DNA of 64,000 nucleotides from JAOUEA01 sp963810945 (GTDB lineage Bacteria > Actinomycetota > UBA4738 > HRBIN12), in the NCBI GenBank assembly GCA_963810945.1, contig CAWEPI010000014.1, positions 186,001 to 250,000 of the forward strand. The letters run 5' to 3'. The position numbers and the translations under genes were made by a program. Positions 17,103 to 24,928 of the stretch are shown here, piece after piece. The notes under the pieces were generated by a model, which made no database searches, was not told the DNA's origin, and saw only the letters and a program-made list of their open reading frames with translations. Position 1 is the stretch's first letter; the number at the start of each line of letters is the position of its first letter.

Positions 17103-17125
17103 GGCAAGGCGCACCGGGGCGCCCT

Positions 17126-17827
17126 TCACGCGGGCTGCAGATCCGGCCACTGTTCCATCGTGTACGCCATCTCCCAGAACCCCCGCTCGAGCCGGGAGCT
17201 GGTGGCGAAGATCTCGCCGAGCTCGGCGCGCTTGGCCGACCCCACGCCTTCCTCCGAGGCGAGGCGATCGAAGTCGCGCCGCATCGCTGCCACCATCTCC
17301 ACGTTCACGGGAAGCGTGAAGTAGCCGATCCAATCCGCGTACACCTCGTGCTGCGACGTCGCCTTCGCCGCTAGGCGCTGGGCGATCTCCACGTAGCTCC
17401 ACGCGCACGGCAAGAGCGCCGCCATGATCTCGAGCGGCCCGCCGCGCAACGCGAGCGCCTGCAGGTAACTGGTGTAGGCCACGTTCGCCGGGGCCATCGT
17501 GGCGGCGCCACCCCGGTCGGCCGCCCCCATCTCGGTCACGCGCGCGAGCAGCGCGCGGTTGCTCGGCAGCTCGGCATCGATCACCTGGTTCAGGTCGACC
17601 ATGAAGTACCGGAGCTCGGTTTCGTCGCGCGACTTCGCGGCGCCCATCGCGAGGCAGCGCGCGTAGTCCACGAGGTAGAAGTTGTCCTGTTCCAGGAAGA
17701 AGCGGAACTTCTCGAGCGCCAGGGTGCCCGACGCGAGCTCGCGGAGGAACGGATGCGCGTGCAGCCCGTCCCAGATGCCCGCGCTCGCGACGCGCATCTC
17801 GTCACAGATCGATGCGTCGGTGCCCAT
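17126..17827 (-). CDS. tenA: TenA-family thiaminase II / aminopyrimidine aminohydrolase (paralogue 2)
   Basis: Second TenA homologue, 233 aa, clearly different in sequence from the copy at 4.6-5.3 kb but with the same catalytic residues: Asp54 in YLVDYARC, Cys141 in LPCAWSYVE and Glu in LERGFWEMAY. The N-terminal helix (IWDGLHAHPFLRELASG) is typical of TenA_C proteins. It stands alone between the importer operon and a DUF1345 gene, same strand. Two TenAs in one island suggest either two related substrates (for example aminopyrimidine and thiamine) or an alternative reaction for one of them. Confidence 0.88.
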   Translation of the reverse strand: MGTDASICDEMRVASAGIWDGLHAHPFLRELASGTLALEKFRFFLEQDNFYLVDYARCLAMGAAKSRDETELRYFMVDLNQVIDAELPSNRALLARVTEMGAADRGGAATMAPANVAYTSYLQALALRGGPLEIMAALLPCAWSYVEIAQRLAAKATSQHEVYADWIGYFTLPVNVEMVAAMRRDFDRLASEEGVGSAKRAELGEIFATSSRLERGFWEMAYTMEQWPDLQPA

Positions 17828-17933
17828 CCGCCGTGCCTCCGCCGTCGTGGTGGGCGGAAGCCTACGCCGACGGTCATCCCCTCGCAGGGCGTCGGTGCCC
17901 GATCCGACCCGGTCTGCGGAGCGTGCCCGAGCT

Positions 17934-18602
17934 TCAGCGGCCCAGGAGGCCCGCCACGACGTTGATGGTGACCGCGATCACCGCGATCCCGAACACGTAG
18001 GACAGCAGCGCGTGGCGCAAGGCCGCGGACCGGATCGGCTTGGATGTGAGATCCGAGTCCGAGACCTGATAGGTCATGCCGAGCGTGAACGCCACGTACG
18101 CGAAGTCCCCATAGTCCGGGGCCTGATCGTCGTGGAAGTCGATCCCGCCACCGTCCCGGTAGTACAGGTGCGCGTAGCGCAGCAGGAAGATCGTGTGGAC
18201 CGCCAACCACGACAGCGCGACGGAGAGCACGATCACGCCCGTGGTCATCGCGCGCGTTGCACCCGACTCCGACGACGCAGTCAGCAGGGCCATGCCGACG
18301 CCGAGTAGGCTCGCGACGCTCGCGGCGATCAGGACGAGTTCGGCGGCGGAGCGCGAATCGTCCTCACGGGTGGCATGGGCCTCGGTGGTGGTGGCGTCGG
18401 ACCCGTGCACCGACAGCCAGACCCAGAGGCAGAAGGCGGCCGCGGCCGCGTCCCAGCCGAGGAGACTGGACACGGGCCAGGGAACGAACGGCGCCGTCGC
18501 GCCCGCCACGATCAGCCCGAGCGCGGCGGCCAGCACCAATCGCACCAGCGCCCGGACGTGGCGCCCCGGAAGCGCGTCGGCGTCGGGTCCTCGATCGGTC
18601 AC
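17934..18602 (-). CDS. DUF1345 membrane protein
   Basis: Predicted integral membrane protein, 222 aa, with about five hydrophobic helices (e.g. ALVRLVLAAALGLIVAG, LLGWDAAAAAFCLWVW, AVIAVTINVVAGLLG). The segments LLRYAHLYYRD and DYGDFAYVAFTLGMTYQVSD are the diagnostic part of DUF1345. Function unknown. It probably forms its own unit: 107 bases separate it from tenA-2 and the pyrimidine theme ends here. Confidence 0.85.
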   Translation of the reverse strand: MTDRGPDADALPGRHVRALVRLVLAAALGLIVAGATAPFVPWPVSSLLGWDAAAAAFCLWVWLSVHGSDATTTEAHATREDDSRSAAELVLIAASVASLLGVGMALLTASSESGATRAMTTGVIVLSVALSWLAVHTIFLLRYAHLYYRDGGGIDFHDDQAPDYGDFAYVAFTLGMTYQVSDSDLTSKPIRSAALRHALLSYVFGIAVIAVTINVVAGLLGR

Positions 18603-18646
18603 GGCCCCGACCTTAACCCCGCTCCTGTGTCACGGACGGGAGCCCT

Positions 18647-19264
18647 CTAGGGTGGATCCGCCGCCGCGTACGTGACGCGGAAGAACGCGTAGACCGCACC
18701 GGTGGGCGGCGACGGCGTGATCGCGAGGGGCCTCGTGGGGTCGAGGAGACCGAGCGACAGCACGACGTCGTCCCGCCCGGGCTGGTTCGGGTCATAGAGG
18801 CGGAGCGTGAGCACACCCCCGGTCAGATCGTAGCCGTACGCCAGCACCTGATGGTCCTGCTTCAGCTGCCGCGGATCCGACGACTTCACCTTGATGAGGC
18901 CGAGGGGGGACGGATGGCCCGTGTCGATGTCGGTCCGCACCTTCGGCCATTCGTCGCGGATCGTCCGCCAGGCTCGCCCGTGCGGCAGGAGACCCGCACG
19001 GCTCCAGATCGACTCGCCGTCGGCGAGCAAGGGGCTCATCAGCTCCAGGTAGCGCGCGGGCCCCATCGGCAGGTCGAAGCTGTCGAACAGCCGTTCGCAG
19101 AGGAAGTCGAACAACCGCCCTTCACCAGGCGCGGTGGTCCCGTTCGGCGGGATCCTGCCCGCCTCGAAGTAGTCCCGCGCGGCGAACGCCATCCCCCCGC
19201 AGAGCCCGTTCGACGCGTCGCCGATCGGGATGCTGATCACCCCCGGGACGCCGATGTGGCGCAC
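18647..19264 (-). CDS. Papain-like (C39-type fold) hypothetical protein, start uncertain
   Basis: At least 205 aa. It contains a Cys in SNGLCGGMAF at the head of a helix, a His in KQDHQVLAYGYD and an Asp in LRLYDPNQPG, an order that fits a papain/C39-like cysteine protease or transglutaminase fold. The only canonical start is GTG 19264, but the reading frame stays open back to the stop of the patatin gene at 19361, and this upstream stretch (SVSGFRFANDFPHVPV) looks like protein sequence. It may use a rare start, or the in-frame TGA at 19361 may be an error. Same strand and frame as the patatin gene. Function unknown. Confidence 0.6.
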   Translation of the reverse strand: MRHIGVPGVISIPIGDASNGLCGGMAFAARDYFEAGRIPPNGTTAPGEGRLFDFLCERLFDSFDLPMGPARYLELMSPLLADGESIWSRAGLLPHGRAWRTIRDEWPKVRTDIDTGHPSPLGLIKVKSSDPRQLKQDHQVLAYGYDLTGGVLTLRLYDPNQPGRDDVVLSLGLLDPTRPLAITPSPPTGAVYAFFRVTYAAADPP

Positions 19265-19360
19265 CGGGACATGCGGGAAGTCGTTGGCGAAGCGGAAGCC
19301 CGAAACGCTAGGGAGGAACCCGGGGACCGAGCGACCCGTGATGTGGAGGCCCCTGCGCGA

Positions 19361-20383
19361 TCAGCCGGCCTCGACCGCGGTCTCGTGCGGCGTGAGGTCG
19401 AGCGTGCCGCCGTCGCGGAACGCCGCCACGTACCGGTCGAAGTCCCAGTCGATCAGGAACTTCTCCGCACCGTGGCGTCCGTTCGCGAAGAGCGTGTCCT
19501 GGGTGGGTTCGTCGATGTCGAAGTCGGTCGCCTTCACCTGGCCGGTGTCGACGAAGATCGTGCGCGCCAGCACCGAAGGGTCGTCGATATGCATCTGGTC
19601 GTGGAAGTTGGTCATCGTGCCCACCATCGCGCGCGCGAGGCCGAACGTGCCCTTCACCTCGAACCGCTCGAGCACCCTCGCGGTGGGTTTCGCGGAGAGC
19701 TTGATGCCGAACGTGGGCCAGCGCGGGCGCTTCCCGTCCGTGCGATCGAACACCTCGATCGGGAAGTTCGAGAGCATCCCGCCGTCCACCATGTAGGACT
19801 GCACCTTCGTGCCGGCGTCGCCGCGGCCCGTGAAGCGCACCGGCTCGTAGAAGAACGGGATCGACATCGAGGCGCGCACGGCGTCGGCCACCAGCTGGTC
19901 GTCCGGGTCCAGGCCATAGTCCGGGTAGTCCCACGGCAGCCGCACGAGTTCGCCCCGGGTGACGTCGGACGTCATCACGACGAGCTTGTAGGCCTTCTCT
20001 GGCGGAAGGGAGGAGTTCGGGTCATCGATCCGCAGATCTCCGAACGTGCGCGCTCCGAGCACCGAGAGGAGCTCGTCCAGCCATTCGACGAGGTAGCGGC
20101 CCTCGTAGATCCCCTTCTCGAAGAGGATGGAGGCCCCCTTGCCCACCAACCCCAGGTGGTCGACGAACCCCTCGTCCTCGAAGCGGCCGTAGTCCACGGT
20201 GCGCATCACGGCCTCCAGATCCTCGGGCCTCGTGCCGGCCGCGATCAGCGCTCCCACGATGGCCCCTGCGGACGTCCCCGCGATCCGGTGGACCGTGTAG
20301 CCCTTGTCGGCGAGCGCCGCATAGGCCCCCACCAGTCCGATGCCTTTCACGCCGCCGCCCTCGAGCACCAGATCACAGTCCAT
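19361..20383 (-). CDS. Patatin-like phospholipase
   Basis: Serine lipase of the patatin family, 340 aa. Oxyanion loop EGGGVKGIG at the N-terminus, nucleophile Ser38 in AGTSAGAIVG and catalytic Asp in VDGGMLSNFP near residue 200: a complete dyad. It would release fatty acids from membrane phospholipids or neutral lipids. ATG 20383 overlaps the end of the SLATT-like gene by 11 bases, so the two are translated together. In bacteria, patatins paired with small membrane proteins or near nucleotide cyclases often serve as effectors in antiphage systems (CapV). Here this is only a hint. Confidence 0.9.
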   Translation of the reverse strand: MDCDLVLEGGGVKGIGLVGAYAALADKGYTVHRIAGTSAGAIVGALIAAGTRPEDLEAVMRTVDYGRFEDEGFVDHLGLVGKGASILFEKGIYEGRYLVEWLDELLSVLGARTFGDLRIDDPNSSLPPEKAYKLVVMTSDVTRGELVRLPWDYPDYGLDPDDQLVADAVRASMSIPFFYEPVRFTGRGDAGTKVQSYMVDGGMLSNFPIEVFDRTDGKRPRWPTFGIKLSAKPTARVLERFEVKGTFGLARAMVGTMTNFHDQMHIDDPSVLARTIFVDTGQVKATDFDIDEPTQDTLFANGRHGAEKFLIDWDFDRYVAAFRDGGTLDLTPHETAVEAG

Positions 20384-21029
20384 CGTCGGTTCCCTTCGCT
20401 GAGATGGCTTCGGTCGTGGCGGGCGCAGCGGGAGCGGTGTCCGGGATGCGGATCTTCCGCTCGCCCCACTGCGGATCGGGCGGCACCCTGGACAGGTGGA
20501 ACTGCCGTTCGAGCTTCGCCCACCGTCGTTCGTCGATGTTCGGCGACTCCTTGGCGTAGCGATCCAGGCGCTGGCGCACGCTGTCGAGCTGATGCACCGC
20601 ATCCGGACGTGACGCGCGCGGCAGCGCCAGCACCTGGGTCATGTCGCGGCGCAGGGTCTCGTAGCGGAACGCCGCGATGCGATGGCCCTCCGAGCGGACC
20701 CCAAGTCGCAGGAACGTCTGGAGCGCCGAGAGCGCCGCGGCGAGGATGCTGATCGATCCGACGACGATCGGGATCCAGCTCTCCACGGAGCCGTTCTCGA
20801 GTGAGGCGAACACGCTCGTGCCCACGATCGTCGTGAGCACCACCACCGGGATGCCGAGCATCAAGGAGCCGCGGCGCAGCCTGTCCGAGCCTTCCCGGTG
20901 CCCGGCTTCGGCCGCCGCCACACGACGCAGCCACGCCTCGAACAGCCGCTCGATGTCGTCATCCCACACGGCCTTCACAACGGGTGGGTTGGCGTTCCGG
21001 GTTCGTCCTTCGGCCACGGTGTCCTCCAC
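20373..21029 (-). CDS. SLATT/DUF4231-like two-TM protein
   Basis: 218 aa. N-terminal helix (WDDDIERLFEAWLRRVAAAE), then two close transmembrane helices (LMLGIPVVVLTTIVGTSVFA and WIPIVVGSISILAAALSALQ), then a helical tail with FLRLGVRSEGHRIAAFRYE and several basic residues. This layout, with the conserved E..H..A..Y segment after TM2, matches SLATT domains that are predicted pore-forming effectors linked to nucleotide-second-messenger systems. GTG 21029 is chosen as start; GTG 21017 is possible. Its end overlaps the patatin ATG. Confidence 0.65.
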   Translation of the reverse strand: MEDTVAEGRTRNANPPVVKAVWDDDIERLFEAWLRRVAAAEAGHREGSDRLRRGSLMLGIPVVVLTTIVGTSVFASLENGSVESWIPIVVGSISILAAALSALQTFLRLGVRSEGHRIAAFRYETLRRDMTQVLALPRASRPDAVHQLDSVRQRLDRYAKESPNIDERRWAKLERQFHLSRVPPDPQWGERKIRIPDTAPAAPATTEAISAKGTDDGL

Positions 21030-21190
21030 GCGCGGCGGGCATCTCACGGTAGGCGGGCGGAAGCGGCGGGTCAGTCGGCCAAGGTCGTGATTCCCGCCGT
21101 CCCCCACCAGGCCGACTCCATACGGCGGCCGCCTCGGGCTTCCTCCGACGTGGGCCCGATACCCGATTGAGCCGGAGCGCCTCCCTGGGG

Positions 21191-22861
21191 ATGATGGAGC
21201 GCATGGTCGCCCCGGCTCGCCGCGCGAAGGCACCCACGTCCGCGCTCATCGTCGTCGCTCTCGCGATCCCGCTACTCGGACTCGCCTTGCTGCTCGGCAT
21301 CCCGTCGCTGGATGTGCATTGGGAGCACCACGCGTCGCACTTCTGGCTCGTCCTCGGCATCGCTGTCGTGAACGTCGCACTCGGCCTGATCGTGAGCGAG
21401 GTCGCCCGTCGCAGTCACGACGAGCGGCTCTTCCTGGTCTCCATGGTGCTACTGACCAGCGCGGGCTTCCTTGCCCTGCACGCCCTGGCTACCCCCGCCG
21501 TCGTGCTGAACGGGCCGAACGGCGGGTTCGTCCTCGCCACGCCCGTCGGGATCATCCTGGCGTCCGGCTTCGCGGCGCTCTCCTCGATCGAGATGGACGA
21601 CCGGACCGAGGCGATCCTGTGGCGCATGCAGACGCCGATGCGATCCGGCCTCGTCGTCGTGCTCCTCGCGTGGGCGGCGGCCTCGCTCACCGGGGTCCCC
21701 CCGCTCGATCGGGTGGTCGCGTCCGAACGGGCGCCCTGGCTGCTGGTCCTGCTCCCCTTCGCGATCGCCGCGTACGCGTTCGCGGCGTGGCGCTACCTGG
21801 GGATCTACCGTGCGCGCGGGCGACCGCTGCCGCTCGCCGTGGCGGCCGCGTTCGTCCTGCTGGCCGAAGCATTGGTGGCGATGGCGTTCGGGAGGGCCTG
21901 GCGCGCGTCGTGGTGGGAGTGGCACGTGCTGATGGCGCTCGCCTTCGCCACGATCGTGCTCGCCGCGCGACGAGAGTATCGGAGCGAGGGTTCGGTGTCG
22001 GGGACGTTCGGAGGCATGTACCTCGACCGCACGCTCGAACGGCTCGACGGCCGTCAATCCGCAGCCATGGCGGAGCTGGTGCGCGCCGACGCCCTGGGGA
22101 CCCTGGACGCGACGTCTGCGAGCCTGCGCGCACGAGGCTTCACCGGGGATCAGGTCGCCCTCATGACGGATTCGGCCCGCGAGTTGGCGCGGATGGATCG
22201 TCTGCTCAGGCAGTACGTGGGTCCGCATCTGGCCGATCGGCTCGACGCCGAGCCCGAGCTCGCGCACCTGGGTGGGCACGAGCGAGAGGTGTCCGTCCTG
22301 TTCGCGGATCTGGCCGGGTTCACGACGTTCGCCGAGGGTCGCTCGGCCGCCGAGGTGATCGAGATGCTGAACGCCTACTGGGGCGCCGTGGTGCCCTTCG
22401 TCGTCGACCAGGAAGGCGGACTCATCGAGCGATTCGCCGGCGATGCGATCCTCGCGGTCTTCAACGCGTTGGGTGATCAGCCCGATCACGCGGCCAGGGC
22501 CGTGCGTGCGGCCATCGCGATCCGGGACCGATCCACGGACGTCCGGGCGTCCAACGGCTGGCCCCGCTTCCGCGTCGGGGTGAACACGGGCGTGGCCGTG
22601 ATCGGGAACGTCGGGGCCGGCGCGCAGCGCTCGTTCAGCGTGATCGGCGACACCACGAACGTCGCCGCTCGCCTTCAGGGATTGTCGACACCCGGCACGA
22701 TCACGATCGCGGGCCGAACGTTGGACGACGTGAACGAGGAGCCGGACGTGATCATCGACGTGCGACCGTTGGGCCCCACCGACCTGAAGGGCAAGGCCGA
22801 GCCCACGGAGGCGTTCGAACTGCTGGCGGTGAGCGCCGCCCCGAGGAGCTCCGGGGCATGA
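21191..22861 (+). CDS. Membrane class III adenylate/guanylate cyclase
   Basis: About 556 aa. The N-terminal half has about seven or eight hydrophobic helices. A linker near residues 290-355 (LARMDRLLRQYVGPHLADRL) leads to a CHD cyclase domain: metal Asp in LFADLAGFTTF, second Asp in FAGDAILAVF, then VGVNTGVAVIGNVG and SVIGDTTNVAARLQ. Substrate-specifying residues cannot be judged by eye. Typical of actinobacterial receptor-like cyclases. Start is one of ATG 21191, 21194 or 21203; no clear ribosome binding site. It is divergent from the SLATT-patatin pair across about 160 bases, so it could share a control region with them. Confidence 0.88.
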   Translation: MMERMVAPARRAKAPTSALIVVALAIPLLGLALLLGIPSLDVHWEHHASHFWLVLGIAVVNVALGLIVSEVARRSHDERLFLVSMVLLTSAGFLALHALATPAVVLNGPNGGFVLATPVGIILASGFAALSSIEMDDRTEAILWRMQTPMRSGLVVVLLAWAAASLTGVPPLDRVVASERAPWLLVLLPFAIAAYAFAAWRYLGIYRARGRPLPLAVAAAFVLLAEALVAMAFGRAWRASWWEWHVLMALAFATIVLAARREYRSEGSVSGTFGGMYLDRTLERLDGRQSAAMAELVRADALGTLDATSASLRARGFTGDQVALMTDSARELARMDRLLRQYVGPHLADRLDAEPELAHLGGHEREVSVLFADLAGFTTFAEGRSAAEVIEMLNAYWGAVVPFVVDQEGGLIERFAGDAILAVFNALGDQPDHAARAVRAAIAIRDRSTDVRASNGWPRFRVGVNTGVAVIGNVGAGAQRSFSVIGDTTNVAARLQGLSTPGTITIAGRTLDDVNEEPDVIIDVRPLGPTDLKGKAEPTEAFELLAVSAAPRSSGA

Positions 22862-22920
22862 TGTGGCTCAGAGGACGCGAGCTCCTCATGTCGGGCTCTC
22901 CGACGGCCGATACTGCCTCC

Positions 22921-23520
22921 ATGAAGCGACACGTCGCCCTGCTGCTCGTCCTGACTGCCACCTTGTTCGCGATCCCCGCGGGCGCCTCCGCCGATGCCAG
23001 CCCGGACGCGCCTGCGCGCGGGGCCGGCACGACGCCGGACTACCAGCCGGACGCGTGGATCAAGCTCTGCGGTCTCAGCACCGGCTGCACGATCGATCCG
23101 CTCCCGCACCCATGGCGCGGCAAGGACGTGTACAACGCCACCGGCGCCAAGCAGACCGTGAACCACCTCATCGACGACGGCGAGGGCGTGCGCTACTGGA
23201 TCACGATCCAGAACGACGGCGCGCTCGCCGACACGTTCACCGTGCACGGGTGCAAGGGCACCCCGCGGTTCATCATCAACGCGGTGCTGATCGGCAAGCA
23301 CAAGCTCCCCGACTGGCGCGCTGAGAACATCACGAAAGCCTTCAAGCGGGGCACCTACACGGTAGACCTCCCGGGGTCGGGCACACCGAAGCGCCTGGTC
23401 TTCACGCTGAACATCGTGACGGTCTCCCCCGGTCTCACCTACCGTTGCCCGATCACGGTGACGTCCGGCGGCCCGACGCCCGTCCAGGACACCGTGGCGG
23501 TCACGATCACCACCTTCTGA
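22921..23520 (+). CDS. Secreted protein of unknown function
   Basis: 199 aa with a clean signal peptide (KRHVALLLVLTATLFAIPAG, cleavage after ASA). The mature part begins with DAWIKLCGLSTGC and contains four Cys, then WRGKDVYN, VRYWITIQNDGALADTF and a C-terminal beta-rich segment ending in VAVTITTF. The NDG.ADTF pattern resembles extracellular immunoglobulin-like repeats. ATG 22921 chosen because it starts the signal peptide. No function can be assigned. Confidence 0.75.
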   Translation: MKRHVALLLVLTATLFAIPAGASADASPDAPARGAGTTPDYQPDAWIKLCGLSTGCTIDPLPHPWRGKDVYNATGAKQTVNHLIDDGEGVRYWITIQNDGALADTFTVHGCKGTPRFIINAVLIGKHKLPDWRAENITKAFKRGTYTVDLPGSGTPKRLVFTLNIVTVSPGLTYRCPITVTSGGPTPVQDTVAVTITTF

Positions 23521-23587
23521 CGTACCCGGCGCCTCTCGCGCTTCCGGATCTGCCCTCGGGCCGCGGGCCCGACCGATCGCGCGTAGG

Positions 23588-24928
23588 GTGGTCTCGAGGA
23601 TGCCTCGTCTCCCGTTCGCTCGTGCCGCGCGCGCGACGATCGTCGTCGTGTTGCTGGGAGCTTGTACCTCCGCGCCCGTTTCCTCGGTCGGGTCCCCATC
23701 CCCGCAACGCCCGAGCGCGACCCCGTCGGTGACGACGGACACGCCCTCACAGGCGGCCCCTCCGACCACCGGAGGGCCCGAGCTCACGGCGAGCCACGTG
23801 ACGATCCGGCTGCCCGCGGGTGGGTCGTTCCGCGTGCGGGGCACCTATCCGTGGAGCCCGTCCCGCTGCGTCCATCAAGAGCGGACGACGCTCGACGGGA
23901 AGTACCCGGGCACGCTCTCGATCCGCACGATCGGTGACGGCACCCTGACCCTGACCGTGACGCTCACCTTCCAGCGGTACCTCGAAGGGATCGCGGAGGT
24001 GCCACCGACGTGGCCGGCGGCGGCCCTCGAGGCACAGGCGATCGCGGCCCGCAGCTACGTGCTCTCGACCACAGGCTGGACCGGTGCGCAGGGAGCGCAC
24101 CTCGCTACCCCGATCTGCGGCACGTCCGCCTGTCAGGTCTACGGCGGCATCCCGATCCCCCGCCCGGCGGGCCTCCGACGTTGGTACAGGGCCGTGCGGG
24201 ACACGACGGGGGAAGTGCTCATGTACGGAGGGCGGCCCGCCGACACGGTGTACTTCTCGACCTCGAACGGCCGGACCTACGGGAACGACGAGATCTTCGG
24301 AAGCTCGCCGCTTCCCTATCTTCGACCCGTCGTCGAGCGCGACGACGGGGCATCGCCGCTCTCGCGGTGGCGCGTCGCGCTGCCGTTCCGGGACCTCACT
24401 CCCATGCTGGTCGCCGCAGGGTCGTGGCCAGGCGGCGCGCCGATCACGTCGGCGGCCGTGGTCGGGTCGGTCGTGCGTCTCGTGGGCGGAGGACAGACGC
24501 GCGCGATCGACGCGGGCACGCTCCGCGACGACGTGAACACCTGGGGCCCGTGCCTGATGCCGCGCAGGTACCCGAGTGGAGGCCTTCCCGTCGCGATCCC
24601 GTCGGGATGGTTCCATCTCTCCGCGGGCTCCCGAGGGTTGGTGGTGGACGGCAGGGGCTGGGGACACGGGGTGGGCATGGTGCAGTGGGGCGCGTACGGC
24701 AAGGCCGCACGCGGATGGTCGACGTCGAAGATCCTCGCCTTCTACTACGGAGGCCTCAGGCCTCAGCGATACGCTGAGCCCGGCACGCTCGACGTCGTGG
24801 TCGCGAGCGGCTTGCGGTCGATGACGGTAGATCCTTCCGCGGCCGGAGCGACGGTGGACGGCAGCAGGTTCGACGGGACGCTTCGCATCGTCGGAGGCGA
24901 CGAGGTCACGGTGACCTCCCCCGCATGA
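23588..24928 (+). CDS. SpoIID/LytB-domain lipoprotein
   Basis: About 446 aa. Lipoprotein signal ending in VVVLLGACTS, then a Pro/Ser/Thr-rich linker. The SpoIID/LytB core starts at RYLEGIAEVPPTWPAAALEA, followed by AQAIAARSYV, STSNGRTYG and VDGRGWGHGVGMVQWGAYG. The domain is a lytic transglycosylase acting on denuded peptidoglycan in spore formers, and an amidase enhancer in LytB. Start is GTG 23588 or ATG 23600. The stop overlaps the next gene (ATGA), an M15 peptidase, so the pair forms a cell-wall unit. Confidence 0.88.
   Translation: MVSRMPRLPFARAARATIVVVLLGACTSAPVSSVGSPSPQRPSATPSVTTDTPSQAAPPTTGGPELTASHVTIRLPAGGSFRVRGTYPWSPSRCVHQERTTLDGKYPGTLSIRTIGDGTLTLTVTLTFQRYLEGIAEVPPTWPAAALEAQAIAARSYVLSTTGWTGAQGAHLATPICGTSACQVYGGIPIPRPAGLRRWYRAVRDTTGEVLMYGGRPADTVYFSTSNGRTYGNDEIFGSSPLPYLRPVVERDDGASPLSRWRVALPFRDLTPMLVAAGSWPGGAPITSAAVVGSVVRLVGGGQTRAIDAGTLRDDVNTWGPCLMPRRYPSGGLPVAIPSGWFHLSAGSRGLVVDGRGWGHGVGMVQWGAYGKAARGWSTSKILAFYYGGLRPQRYAEPGTLDVVVASGLRSMTVDPSAAGATVDGSRFDGTLRIVGGDEVTVTSPA

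Noticed and set aside
17019..17125. TPP riboswitch in front of the importer operon
   Set aside because: No CTGAGA or ACCTGAT core elements were found in this leader or before the M20 and tenA genes.
1..17827. Simple thiamine salvage locus
   Set aside because: Importer, M20 and TenA would fit, but there is no thiD, thiE or thiM and the B12 mutase, epimerase, CoA-transferase, ADH, ALDH and amidohydrolases have no place in salvage.
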